Origin: Mallotus nudiflorus
Taxonomy: Eukaryota > Streptophyta > Magnoliopsida > Malpighiales > Euphorbiaceae
Direction of reading: 5' to 3'
DNA length: 64,000 nt
Assembly (NCBI GenBank): GCA_947683625.1
Contig: CANTUR010000678.1
Coordinates: forward strand, 124,001-188,000
A program made the translations under genes and the position numbers. The notes below the pieces were generated by a model that was given only the letters and a program-made list of their open reading frames with translations, made no database searches and was not told where the DNA came from. The stretch's first letter is position 1, and each line of letters starts with the position of its first letter. This document shows positions 46,800 through 58,793 of this stretch, piece after piece.

Positions 46800-49560
46800 G
46801 ATTTTAGTGCTACATATCACATGACAAGTAATTCTAGCTTATTCTCTACCTTTCAGTCATATAAATCTACCTCTCCTGTTACATTAGTTGATGGTTCCAC
46901 ATCTTGTGTTACTGGATCTATAATAATTAATCCCATACCATCACTTACTTTATCATCTATTCCTAATCTACCTCAGTTATCCTTCAATTTTCTTTCTGTC
47001 AGTAAACTCACTCGGAGTCTTAATTGTTGTGCCTCATTCTTTTCTGATTATTATTTGTTTCAGGATTTTATGATGAAAAAGATTATTGGTAAGGGACATG
47101 AGTCTAGAGGTCTCTACATGCTTGATATGTAAATACCAAAGTCTATAGCCTATATTGGAGTTGTCACTCTTGTTGAAGCACAATGCCAATTGGGTCATCC
47201 TTCTTTTCCTATTCTTTAGAAAAATTCTCCTCATTTTTCTAGCATGTCCTCTTTAGATTATGAGTCTTGTCAGTTTGGCAAACACCATCATCTCAGTTCA
47301 AGTCCAAAAGTCAATAAGCAAGGTAATGCTCCTTTTGAATCAATACATTATGATGTTTGGGGTCCTTGTCCAGTTACATCTGAAAATGGGTTTAGATATT
47401 TTATTACTTTTGTTGATGATTATTCTTAAATGACATGGTTTTATTTGATGAAAAATTAATCATAATTGTTCTTTCATTTTTCTGCTTTTTATGATGTGAT
47501 TCAAACTCAATTTGGTATGCCTATACAAATTTTAAGAAGTGATAATGCTAAGGAATACTCGTTAGAAACTTTTCAAAATTATATAATTCAACATGGTATT
47601 CTTCATTAAACATCTTGTGTGGATACACCTTCTCATAATGGTGTTGCTGAAAGAAAGAATAGACATCTTCTTGAAACTGCTAAAGCATTATTATTTTAGA
47701 TGCAGGTTTCAAAATATTTTTAGGTTGATGCTGTTTCTACAACTTATTTTCTGATCAATCGGATGCCTTCCTCGATCCTGTATAGTGTAATTCCTTTTCA
47801 TGTTCTTTTTCCTAATAAAACATTGTTTCCCATTGAACCAGGGATATTTGGTTATACTTGCTTTGTTCGGGATGCCCGCCCTCAGGTTATAAAACTTGAT
47901 CCAAAATCTTTGAAGTGCATTTTTCTTGAATATTCCCTAGTGCAAAAAGGATATAGATGTTATTGTCTGAGTCATAGCAGGTATCTTATGTCCATTGATG
48001 TTACGTTTTTAGAATATACACCATTTTCTTCTTCTTTAGGTCCTCTTGGTCAAGGGGAGGAGGATGATTTGCTAGTCTATACAATTATTCCTCCTCATTC
48101 CACTAATGTTAAGCCTCTTATCACACAAACATATTCTCATCGAACACAACCTCCTATTACTATTGCTGCACCTATTCCTAATCCTCCTGCTCTATGTCCT
48201 AATGAGCTAGTTTCTTCATCATCAGATCCGGTTCCTAGTAATGATCTTCCCATCGCTCTCCATAAAGGTAAACATACATGCACTTATCCAGTTTCTTCTT
48301 TTATTTCCTATAATCATTTGTCATCATCTTTTTCTTCTTTTATTGCATTTTTTAATTCTATTTATGTTCCTAAAATTGTTCATAAAGCTTTAGCTTATTT
48401 TGGCTGGTATAATGCCATAATTGAGGAGATGAATGCTTTAGATGTCAATGATAATTGGACTTTAGAAACTTTACTTATAGGAAAACAGGCTATTGGGTGT
48501 AAATGGGTGTTTACAATAAAAGTAAATCCTGATAGATATGTTGCTAGATTGAAAGCTCGACTTGTTGCTAAAGGATACACTCAGACATATAGAGTGGATT
48601 ATTCTAACACATTTTCTCTATTGCTAAACTTACTTTTTTCAGGCTCTTTATTTTTATGGCAACAACTCATTATTGGCCTTTGCATCAATTTGACATTAAA
48701 AATGCCTTTCTTCATAGTGACCTTTATGAGAAAGTCTATATAGAGCAACCACCTGGTTTTGTTGCTCAGAGGGAGTATTATGTCATCTACATAAATCCTT
48801 GTATGGTTTAAAACAAAGTCCTCATGCTTGGTTTGACAAGTTTAGTCAGGCTGTTGAGAAGTTTGGCATGCAGAAGAGTAAGTCATATCATTCTATTTTA
48901 TAAAAGATTTAATGATGGCATCATTTTATTAGTCGTTTATGTGCATGACATTATAATTACTAGTAGTGACACTACAGGGATTTCATCTTTGAAATCCTTT
49001 CTCCATACTCAGTTTCATAATAAAGATTTGGGAATGTTGAGATATTTTTTGGGAGTTAAAGTGACCAGGCTTTTTATCTCAAAGGAAGTATGTGCTAGAC
49101 TTACTATCTGAGACAGGAAAATTGGGGACTAAACCATGTAGTACTCCAATGGTTCCTAACTTGTAACTTACAAAAGATGGTGAATTATTTAAGGATCCTA
49201 AGAGATATAGAAGATTGGTTAGGAAGTTGAATTATCTCATTGTGACATGACCAGATATTGCATTTTCAGTTAGTGTGGTTAGTCAGTATATGTCATCTCT
49301 AATTGTCGATCATTGAAAGGCAGTAGAATAGAATTTGGGCTATTTAAAAAGAGCTCTTGGATGTGGCATTCTATATGGAAATCATGGTCATCCTAGGATT
49401 GAGTGTTTTTCAGATGTTGATTAGGCAGTATATAAGGAAGATCGAAGATCAACTTCAGGATATTATGTATTTGTTGGAGGAAATTTAGTGGCATGAAAAA
49501 GCAAGAAACAAAATGCAATTTCTTGATCAAGTGCATAATCTGAATATAGGGCCATGACAC
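46800..49560 (+). pseudogene. Copia pol (protease to RNase H), broken
   Basis: Protease remnant DFSATYHMTSNSSLFSTF near 46800, where the D-S-G triad reads D-F-S. Integrase zinc region CQFGKHHHL near 47270, core YDVWGPCPVTSENGFRYFI and FVDDYS, a conserved SDNAKEY near 47540, and NGVAERKNRHLLETAKAL near 47640. Reverse transcriptase: AIIEEMNALDVNDNWTLE, then GCKWVFTIKVN and ARLKARLVAKGYTQTYRVDY within 47763-48743. The catalytic YVDD reads YVHD (near 48940), which would abolish activity. RNase H pieces SDVD and YRAMTQSVCELMWV near 49420-49590. Numerous stops. Confidence 0.85.
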
Positions 49561-49884
49561 AGTCTGTTTGTGAACTAATGTGGGTGTATTAGCTTCTTAG
49601 TGAAGTGGGTCTCAAGGTTTTAATGCCAGCCAAATTATAGTGTGAAAATCATACTGCAATACATATTGCATCTAATTTAGTATTTTATGAGTGAACCAAA
49701 AACATTGAGATTGAATGTTATTTTGTTCATGAAAAGATTCATCAAGGCTTGATTTCTATAGGATATGTGAAGACTGAAGAATAATTAGGAAATTTCTTCA
49801 TAAAGGCACTTAATGGGATTCAGATTGATTACCTTTGTAACAAGCTGTACATTATTAACATCTATGCTCTAGCTTAAGGGGGAG

Positions 49885-50097
49885 TGTTACAGCTATATAT
49901 ATTTAGAATAGGAAGTAAATATATAGGCTGATATATTTAGAATAGGAAGTAAACATATAGGTTAATTATAAAGCCTAATTGTAGGAGATTTTCCTTCCTA
50001 AATTAGGTCTCCTATAGATGTATATATGTCCTTATATTTGATGAATGACATAATAAGAAATTCATTCACATTTCTGTGTTCTTATACTCTGATTACA
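49885..50097 (+). repeat. 3' LTR of the 4.9-kb Copia element, with 34-bp internal duplication
   Basis: 213 bp. The extra 34 bp relative to the 5' LTR is an exact-length tandem copy of ATATATTTAGAATAGGAAGT plus 14 bp (49897-49930 and 49931-49964). Confidence 0.92.
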
Positions 50098-50102
50098 TAG
50101 AA

Positions 50103-50598
50103 AAAATCTTGCACTTCTCAGCATATTGCTTCTTTTGAATTCAACCATATTCGTGCTTCATTTCTTAATTTTACTATTTTGTTACGTTGCCTTCTTTGCA
50201 TTGCGGTGACATGAAAAAATTTTGAATTACGATTCCCTTCCTTAAGCCAGTTTATTTTAGAACTCTACAACCAACATATCTCTTCTCGTTACCATAGTTC
50301 TTGGATTTCATTTTTAAGTATGCATGCTTCTTCTCTACCCTTCTTAGCAATATCCCCATCATTTTTTTCATATATTTTGTTCTTCAGGCTCTCAATTTTC
50401 AATTTGGGGTCTTTAAACTTGTCTTTGCTCCACTTCGTTAGTGCTTTTCCACAACCATTGAGTGTCTGGGTGATGGGAGTTTTCTTATCTTGATTGGCAT
50501 CTTGTTTCCACACTTGTTTAATGACTCTGCTACACTTTTCTTCTCTATGCCAATTGCTTTCACAACGAAATCTATTTCCTCTTTGCTTTCACAGGGTT
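50103..50598 (-). mobile_element. LINE ORF2 remnant, region before the reverse transcriptase
   Basis: Minus strand. GNRFRCESNWHREEK near 50590-50550, SRVIKQVWKQDANQDKKT, then LNGCGKALTKWSKDKFKDPK and SLKNKIYEKNDGDIAKKG in 50513-50289, then NSKFFHVTAMQRRQRNKIVK near 50225-50165. This is the linker between endonuclease and reverse transcriptase in plant LINE ORF2. It continues at 45092 after the Copia insertion. The endonuclease itself is not found upstream, so the LINE is 5'-truncated or ends near 50598. Confidence 0.8.
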
Positions 50599-52299
50599 AT
50601 TGTCTATATATATATACACTAATAAAAATACATAATATAACATTAACAATTGATAATCATATTAATAATATTAATAAAATAATTTAATAGTAAAATATAA
50701 TATTCATAATAATATCAAACAACAAAAATAATAATAATGTTCTTAAAATAATAATATTAAAAATTAACACCAATAATATTAACCCTAATATTTAAATAAT
50801 AAACTTCTAAAAATATTTAATTTACGTAAATAATTCTCTAAAAATAAAATACATAATTAACATTAATAATTAATAATAATAATACATAATTAAAATTTAA
50901 AATTATGAATACTGCATATCCTGAAATATGCTTTAATAATTTAAAATTCAGGGTCATAACACATTAGCCATGTAGTGACAAATGAAATAATGTTTTTTTT
51001 TTTCCCCTTTTACCTTTGTGTAAAAAGGAGAGTTTATGTAACTAAATCATGCTTATTAACTCTTGTATTTTAGTTCAACATGCTTAATGGCTAATGTCTT
51101 GGTTGTATTTTAGTTCAACGTGCTTATTATCTCTTGGTTGTAGAACTATATATGTAAAATGTGAAATTTTGAGTAACATTTATATGTTTTCAACTCATTT
51201 GGTACGTAATTATTTGGGGTTGTTGCAGATTTAATCATTTGTAATTATGTAATAATAATATCTTAATCACTAAGTAATGCATTTTTATTGATACTAATTA
51301 ATGGTTATTGTAAAAAATTTGAATTCTTATAATTTTTAGAAATTAAAAATCAGTAAAATTATTTTAATTAATTAATTTTAAAAAATGAATTAGAAATAAA
51401 AAATAAACCAAAATGATAAAAAAAAAAAAGAATCCGCAACTGAAAACAAATTTAAAGAAAATAAAAACAAAAATGCTACTTCAACTATTGAATATTTAGA
51501 CATAAAATAAAGATTGTATAAATACAACAAAAATACAAAAAGAAACTCTATGATATCACTACATTGCCATTAATAAAACAAAAAAATATCAAAAAAAAAA
51601 AAAAAAACCCAAAACAATACCAAATTAAAAAAAAAAGTGTTAGAAACCAAACAAACAAAAACGATATCAAATTATAAATACAACATAAAATAGCAGCATC
51701 CTCTTACGGCTCCACAACAACATAAAACTTAAAAACATATTCATTTCTTGAAAATCTTTCTATTACAATAATTACAACTTGCTTAACACCAAAAAAAATA
51801 TTTAGCTTTAAGTTATAGTATATTTTTTGTATACTTTCATTTATTTTCAGTTTTCTATACAAAAAAAAAAAAGGAGACTTTAAGATATTGGTAGGTTTGT
51901 GCTCCCTTTTTCTGTGGAAGAGTACTGACAAAATCATTTTTAGCATCCTATGAATATAAAATTAAATCAGAAATCAAAAACAACAAACAGTAAATTGTAA
52001 AAAAACTAATAACAATATATATCACATCAACACCTTTCGCATTTTGTCCACCAAAACCACCAGAATGAGGAATAAAAACATAATCAACATTTTCAACATC
52101 CTATTCAATAAAAAAAAATTACAAAAATATATATAAAAAAGTATTTTTTTTAGAGCAATGCATTCTAGCTTTTTTAACAAAGCCCAATAAAAAATTAATT
52201 TAATGATACAACTAGATTTTGAACTATTTTACATATAGGATATGTAATTTTGTATTTATTTTGGTTTATTGGAATTCAAAAAATTAAAATTTAGAAAAC
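50599..52299. other. AT-rich intergenic DNA, nothing recognised
   Basis: A-rich and TAA-rich stretches. Open frames are low-complexity shadows. No coding or element ends could be identified. Confidence 0.6.
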
Positions 52300-52770
52300 A
52301 ATGGTAAATATATTAAAAAATAAAGGGAAAATAAAAATAAAAAAAGGGAACAAAGAAATAAAAATAAAAAAGAGATTGTATTTCAAAATAAAATATCAAA
52401 AAAATTTATGAAATAAAATCCAAAAAAAATATATTGCATAATGCTCCACTAATATACAAAGATGAAAAAAATAAGGAAAAAATAAGAAAATAAAAATTTT
52501 GAAAAAAGATGAAAAGGAAAAAAAAAGAGAAATAAAAATAATAAAGAGAAAATAAAAATAAAAATAAAAGAAACGAAGGAGGAAAGATAGAAATAAAAAA
52601 AAACAAAAGAACAAAAGAGAAATAAAAAAAAGGAAGGAAAAAAGAATAAATATGAAAAAACAAAATAAGGAATAAGGAAAAAAATTAAAAAAAATGAATA
52701 AAGAATAAAAAAAGAGAATAAAAATAAAAAAAAATAAAAATAAAAGAAACAATAAAGGAAAAGGAAGAAT
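52300..52770. repeat. Purine-biased A-rich low-complexity tract
   Basis: About 470 bp made mainly of AAAATAAAAA, GGAAAAA and AGAGAAA words with almost no C on the plus strand. Phe/Leu-rich minus-strand frames here are artefacts of composition. Confidence 0.8.
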
Positions 52771-53005
52771 GGGACATGCCTATAAGTAAAATGGGTATTT
52801 ATGTAAATAAAATGGGCAAATTTAGTAAATTATGAAAATTTAACATATTTTGGTTAATAAAATATAAAAGAGCCCATTTTCGTAAAAATCTCTATCTTAA
52901 TAGCCATAAGATGTGAAGGGCCTTTTTTGCATTGTTCCATTAGATTTGGCCTAACTTTGCCATTTTTTTTATTAGAGTTAATTACACGAATGAACCAAGT
53001 CAAAT
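52771..53005. other. Flank with ATAAGATGTGAAGGG word
   Basis: Contains ATAGCCATAAGATGTGAAGGG at 52896-52917, shared with 27799-27820. It may be one edge of a repeat family whose interior is the adjacent A-rich tract. Confidence 0.3.
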
Positions 53006-54785
53006 TGTTATAACAAATATTTTTTAATTATTAAATTAAATATGAAATTTAAAATGTTAAATATTATTTATATAGAAATATTGTTAAAATAAGTATTTTA
53101 GTAAATTTATTGATTATTAATAGTATATTTTATATATATGTATATAAATAATTGAGAAGAGTTATTATTATTATTATTATTATTACTGTTATATGAGTTT
53201 TAAAAAATGTAAAACGATTTCTTTCCCTCCCCTCTCTTTTTTTTCCTTTCTTTTTCTTTTCCCTCTTCTTCCTTGTAGACCCAACAACCTTTCACTACCA
53301 TTATTATCCAACCATTGCCACCACTTGATGTCGTCGTATCACCACCACTTGATGTCGTCGTCATCACCCCTAAACCGCAAATAGCCCTTCCCTCCTCCTT
53401 TTACTCCTCTCCTTTCTCTCTGTCTCTCTTAGTTTTTAGTAGTGTCAATTTGGAGAGGATGTCATTGGCGACATTTTCGGCCGCCTTGAGTGCCACCGAT
53501 GGTCTTGATCAGCTCGTCTCCTCCTGGGTTTCGTTTCCCCCAACTTGATTTGGTCAGACAACTCTGAGAATGAATCTGATTTTGGGTAATTGTTTTTAGG
53601 CTGATTTTTGTTATTTTGTTAAATTGAGCCTCAATTCGATTTATTTAGATGTAGTTTCCTTGGGATTAAATGCAATTAAGGTTTTGATCTAGCTAATGGT
53701 GATTTTTATTTATTTTTTTAATTTTTTTTGAATTTTTCGGGTTTGGTTATTGTTTACGTTACTGTTCTGAGCTCATTAAAATATTTTATTTTTAATAAAT
53801 TCTATTAATTATATAGAGTAAACTTTGTGAAGAAAGTTTTGTGAAATTCTTTATAGAATTTTAAATATGAATTTTTGAATGTTATGTTTAAATATGTAAG
53901 TTTTGGAAAGTTATTAGAAATTAGTAAAATTATTTAATTTTAATTAAATTATTGTTGATTATTCTATTTTAGACTTTTTTTTATTAATAAAAGTATGAAA
54001 ATTAATTTTTATAATTATTTCCCAATTTTTAGTTAATAAGTAGTAATTTTGGGAAAATATATGAAAAATAAGTTTATTTATTATTTTCCAAGCTTAAATG
54101 AGCATTTTATTATTTTTTATGATATAATTGAGTGAATTTGATAATTATTTAAAATTTATTCTAATTTAATCGTAAAATGGAATTTTATTCCATTAACGAA
54201 TTTTATTAGCAAAATATTATTTATAAACTAGAAATTTATTATTTATTTGAAAAATAATTTCTTTAATTTTTTATGACATATTTTGATGATATAAGAATAT
54301 TATATTATTTATATATATTTTGTGATGTTGGTTTTCGATTGGGCGTGAAATGTAATTTGAGGGTTCAACCCTAAATGTTGAGCTTTGGAATATTTTGAAG
54401 TGTGTTTTTATATAAGATTGACTCTACTTTTAGTAAAGAGATATTCGTTTTATAAATAAAACTCTACCGAACTTTCAGTATATTTCTTGTAAAATATGAC
54501 ATCGAGTCTATGTTAAGTTTTGAGTGTTTTTATAGTCAAGTTTTAGATTGAGTTTTCTCTAGAATTCTAGAATATATAAGATTAGAATTTCTATCTTAAT
54601 TAATTTATTATTATTTTTCTATAGCTATGCTGAAATCGAGACCTACAAGAAAGATTCAATTGAGTCATCATAGAGAAGCGCATTCCACCTGTGAGTTATT
54701 ATTATATATATACGTTGCATGTAAAAAATATTGTTGGCATGAGTATTTTGAATAAATATAAATTTTATTATGCTATATTGCATTA

Positions 54786-54788
<3 letters not shown>

Positions 54789-54878
<90 letters not shown>
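54789..54878. repeat. (TA)n microsatellite, about 90 bp
   Basis: About 45 uninterrupted TA dinucleotides inside the LTR. Confidence 0.95.
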
Positions 54879-54882
<4 letters not shown>

Positions 54883-55021
54883 GTGAATATTAATTGTTAT
54901 TAATTGATACTGCCATATTCTAATATAAATTTTATTATTTTATTTATGAAATGATATTTTGGAGGATAACTGTAGAACGTGCCACTTAGTGGACCACATT
55001 AGGACTGTTGTGCAATAATAC

Positions 55022-56520
55022 TGAAAAGAGTCCTAGAGGGGGGGGGGTGAATAGGACTATCAAATAAAAATGAGAAATTAAAAGAATTTTTTGCAAGAAT
55101 TAAATAGAAGTTGAGAAGGAAGAATGAAGAACACAAAGATTTAAGGAGTTCGGATTCAACAACAATCCTATGTCTCCACCTAACTTATCCCCGAGTTAGG
55201 AATTTCAATCACCCACAATCTTATTCACAAGATTGAGACTATACAAGAGTTTTATGGCTCACTCTTATAACCTTACAACATAAGTTTTCAAGGCTCACTC
55301 AAAAAAACTAAAACCCAAGTGTTTCAATGGATAACACTAAAACCAATTCCTTTAGAAATAAATCTCACTTCCCTTATAATCTAACCCAAGATTTAAGATG
55401 AAGAGAAATTCTATTTCTAATAGACACCCAACTCTCACAAGAGTTATACAAATAAAGAATTGTTTAAGAGAATTTGATAGTTCAATGAAAGCTTAAGAAA
55501 TAATGAATGATAAACAAGTTTCTTAACTTCTATTTAGCTCTAGAGGTATTTATACTAAAAAATATAGCTTTTGGAGGTTCAAACGATGAATCCAATGTCT
55601 ATATTTTGAATTATTGAGACTGATGCTGTCAGACAGCTATTCATGGATTGAAACTGTAATTGGCTCCTCAAGATGTTTGAATTTGCCTACACTTTCTTCA
55701 TAAAAGTTGTAGATATTTGAATTAGATTTCCATATAAATTTTAATCATATAAATTTGACTTCTTTAGATCAAGATATGTCCAAAATACCAAGGGTTGTGC
55801 AATCTATAATGCAGACTACGGTTAGACAGCTATACCCAAATTGAAGTAATGATTTTCTCCTGAATAAATTTGACTTTGCCCATAATTTCTTCATTAAATA
55901 TTTAGATATTTGAATTATATTTCCATATCATTTTGAATCACCTAAATTTGACTTCTTTAGCTCATGATATGTCCAAATTACTAAGAGTTGTGCAATCTGA
56001 AATGCAGAATACTCTCAAACAGCTATACATAAGTTGCAGCCATGGTCTGCTCCTGAAGAAATTTGAATTTGCCCATATTTTCTTCATGAAAGTTGTACAT
56101 ATTTCACTTATATTTTCTTATCATTTTTAATCACTTTAATTGGACTTCTGTAACTCAAGATATGTCCAAAATACTAAAAGGTGTGCAGTCTGAGATGGTA
56201 GACGTATATGTGGATTTCAACTCAAAATTTGCCTAACCAAATGAACTTGGATTTTGACAAATAAGCTCAATTAAGAAAACTTAAGATGTCTACTTCAAAT
56301 TTTAAGAGGCTCATTTTCTCATTTAAGAGCTCTAAATATGTCAAAATCCTTTTTCAATCTTAAAGGCTCAATCAGCCCAAAAATTTACTATTCATCCAAA
56401 AGTGTATATGCTTGGTATATGTTTGGTGTATAATTCTCTACACATTTAATTGAAATTATTAGTATAAAAATTGTTCGTCAAAGTCCAAAATTAGGAGTTT
56501 GATCATGCAAATGGTCAACA
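55022..56520 (-). repeat. SIRE-like Copia solo LTR (1.5 kb), nested
   Basis: Perfect target duplication AATAC (55017-55021 and 56521-56525). On the minus strand it starts TGTTGACCATTTGCATG and ends CTATTCACCCCCCC..CTCTAGGACTCTTTTCA, the C-run end typical of SIRE-like Copia LTRs. Related to 2901-3997. Internally a block with CTTCTTTAG.TCA.GATATGTCC is repeated about three times (near 55770, 55960, 56150). No internal domains are attached, so this is a solo LTR. Confidence 0.88.
55760..56200. repeat. Imperfect repeats of about 190 bp inside the solo LTR
   Basis: Three copies of a unit containing ATTTGACTTCTTTAG, GATATGTCCAAA and GTTGTGCAATCTG, with ACAGCTATAC further on. Spacing is near 190 bp and the copies are diverged. 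Confidence 0.75.
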
Positions 56521-56899
56521 AATACGTTAGATGCTAGGTTATGGTATATTGATTAATTTGAGTTATGATAAAGATTTATTTATTAAGATTGTGAATAGAG
56601 AGTAGTGTGGCTGCAGGAGCTCGGTTGACTCAGTGTCTTAAGGTTAGTCATGCCGGGAGTGAGATTGCGAGAGCTTGGTTGACTCAGTTTCTCTGTGTCA
56701 GTCCACCGTCAAATTTGAGAAAGGAAATATTTTTGAATTTAAGTGACCTTATTGGTTAATGAGGTTCAGTGATTAATGTTGCGAAAATTTTAGAGTTCTA
56801 CTCCGATCCTCCACCAAAATCTTTCTACATTTATTTGTTTGTCATAAAATGTAATTTGAATGTCTTTATGAAATTTGAATTTCTGTATCCTTAAGTTGC

Positions 56900-56901
<2 letters not shown>

Positions 56902-56982
<81 letters not shown>

Positions 56983-57009
56983 GTAATAGTAATAGTAATA
57001 GTAATAGTA

Positions 57010-57086
<77 letters not shown>
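56902..57086. repeat. Long (AAT)n microsatellite with a TAG-interrupted core
   Basis: About 185 bp of AAT units. The middle carries about six AATAGT hexamers (near 56982-57016), showing a second mutation spread by slippage. Poly-Ile and poly-Tyr open frames on the two strands are artefacts. Confidence 0.95.
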
Positions 57087-57354
57087 TCACTCAGTGAGTT
57101 TTGGCTCCTCTCAATTATTTTTTAATGATTCTTTTTATCAGATCTCCCATAGTAATTCTCTTCGCTAGACCTTTTTTCACCGGTTGACTTATGTAAAATT
57201 TGAACTATCACTCATTATATTTATTAGACGCTGCAGAAGTAGTATTTACTTGTGGTAGTAAGTTATTTAATGTTGCTAGTAGCTGTGTATTTGAATATTT
57301 GTATAAACATATTTTATGATGATACAATATGGAGATTTCTCTATATTTTAAAAA

Positions 57355-57409
<55 letters not shown>

Positions 57410-57690
57410 TCACGCAGTGAGTTCTGATACCCCTCAATTATTTTTTATGGATTCTTTTCATTAGACCTCCCATAGCAATTCTCTTTACCGGATCCTTTTT
57501 TCACCGATTGACTTATGTAAATTTTGAACTATCACTCCTTGTATTTATTAGACGCTACAGTAATAGTATTTACTTGTGGTAGTAAGTTATGTTGATGTTG
57601 CTAGTAGCTGTGTATTTGAATAATTGTATACACATATTTTAAACATATTTTATGATGATATGATATGGAGATTTCTTTACATTTTAAAAA
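57087..57690. repeat. Two-copy duplication of about 280 bp with (AAT)n between
   Basis: Copy 1 runs 57087-57356 and copy 2 57409-57690. Both start TTCAC.CAGTGAGTT and share GACTTATGTAAA, TTTATTAGACGCT.CAG and ATTTACTTGTGGTAGTAAGT. A second (AAT)n lies at 57357-57408. The array and adjoining sequence were duplicated together within the LTR. Confidence 0.9.
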
Positions 57691-57820
57691 ATTTTAATTC
57701 TTTGGTATATTTATGATTGTGTTTGGTGTGAATTGGTGTTTTGGGCTTGCTACGGATTCTAGATTCATGTGAATTCTCATTCCTTAGTGCCGGTTGTGAC
57801 TCTTGGATTTGAGTTGTGAC

Positions 57821-58793
57821 AAAACCTCCCATTTTCAAAAATATTTTGGTGGCTTTCTTTCCTTCACTTTTGGCCTTTCGTGTTTTCCTTTTTTATTTTT
57901 GGTGTTTTCCGTTTTTTTCATTTATCTTTTTTTTTTTTTAATTTCTGTAACTTTTTCTTACTTTTTTATTTAGTATTTTTACTTATTTATTTATTTTGGC
58001 CTTTATTATTTGTAATAATTTTTTAATTTTTGAAATTTACTATTATTTAGAATATAAAAATTAATATAATTACACTAAAAATTACTCATAGTCTTCAATA
58101 GATATTTTTTTCATAATTATCTAGAATATATAAATTAAGCTAACTAAACTAAAAATTATTCATAGTATTCAATAACTATTTTTTTAATAAAAACAAAAAA
58201 ATTATGAAACATATCAAATAAATTATTATTTTTATTATTGATATTGATGAAATTAAAAATTGTATTTATGGCCTTAATTTTATTATTAATAGTGAAAAAA
58301 TTGTAAAACCAACCAACAACAACAAACATCAACAACTATAATTTTTTGTTACTATTGTTGATTTTTATTGTTTTTATTGTTTCAATTGTTGTTTTTAGCT
58401 TTTTTGTTGTTTCCATTTGTTAATTTTTGTAAAAAATAAAAATAACAACAAAAAAATAAAAAATATGAAATATATCAAAAAAGTTATTTTTATCATGAAT
58501 ACTCATAGACATAAAAATTTTATTTATGGCCTTAATTTTATTATTATAAATGAAAGAAATAAAAATCAACAGCTGCAAAATTTTCTTGATTTTTGTTGTT
58601 TTCGTTTGTTGTTTTTCTTTTAAAAAAAAGCTAACATAAAAAAACAACAAAAAATTATGAAATATATCAAAAAAATTTTTTTATTATTAATACCAATAAA
58701 AGTAAAATTTTTATTTATGACATTAATAAAAGAACAATAAACAAAAAAAAAAAACAACATCCAATAAAAAACAACAAATAAGAATAAAAAACT
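57821..58793. other. AT-rich DNA between two elements
   Basis: Contains three loosely repeated segments with AAATTATGAAACATATCAAA / AAATATGAAATATATCAAA followed by TTTATTTATGGCCTTAATTTT (near 58200, 58465, 58660). The rest is TTGTT/AACAA-rich. No coding was recognised. Confidence 0.55.

Larger units (their letters stand above)
45206..50097 (+). mobile_element. 4.9-kb Copia retrotransposon inserted in a LINE
   Basis: LTRs at 45206-45384 (179 bp) and 49885-50097 (213 bp), with a perfect target duplication TAGAA (45201-45205 and 50098-50102). LTR ends are TGTTACAG and TGATTACA (TATA in the 5' copy). The primer site TGGTATCAGAG starts at 45385, and a polypurine tract AAGGGGGAG precedes the 3' LTR. 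Size and very short LTRs suit small plant Copia lineages. Coding runs gag, protease, integrase, reverse transcriptase, RNase H, all broken. The LINE reading resumes on both sides. Confidence 0.93.
53006..57820 (+). repeat. Second copy of the 3.3-kb LTR family, with nested insert
   Basis: Starts TGTTATAACAAATA and ends GGATTTGAGTTGTGACA. It is homologous in reverse orientation to 35166-38441: (TTA)n near 53161, the AGAAGCGCATTCCACCTGTG block at 54674-54693, the GGTTGACTCAGTGTCT block near 56622, and a CCTTAGTGCCGG..GTGACA end. Removing the nested LTR and its 5-bp duplication leaves about 3311 bp, close to the 3276 bp of the other copy. No target duplication was found at these ends, so a solo LTR is likely but not proven. 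Short plus-strand open frames at 53193-53548 lie in the LTR and are not recognised proteins. Confidence 0.7.

Noticed and set aside
52396..52752. 118-codon Phe-rich minus-strand frame resembling a membrane protein
   Set aside because: Caused by the purine-biased tract; composition alone explains the hydrophobic reading.
55037..55047. G-run as a possible G-quadruplex element
   Set aside because: A single run, part of the known C-run end of SIRE-like LTRs; no neighbouring G-runs to form a quadruplex.
56866..57168. Long open frames of poly-Tyr (minus) and poly-Ile (plus)
   Set aside because: They are translations of the (AAT)n microsatellite, which has no stop in some frames. No start context or conserved residues.
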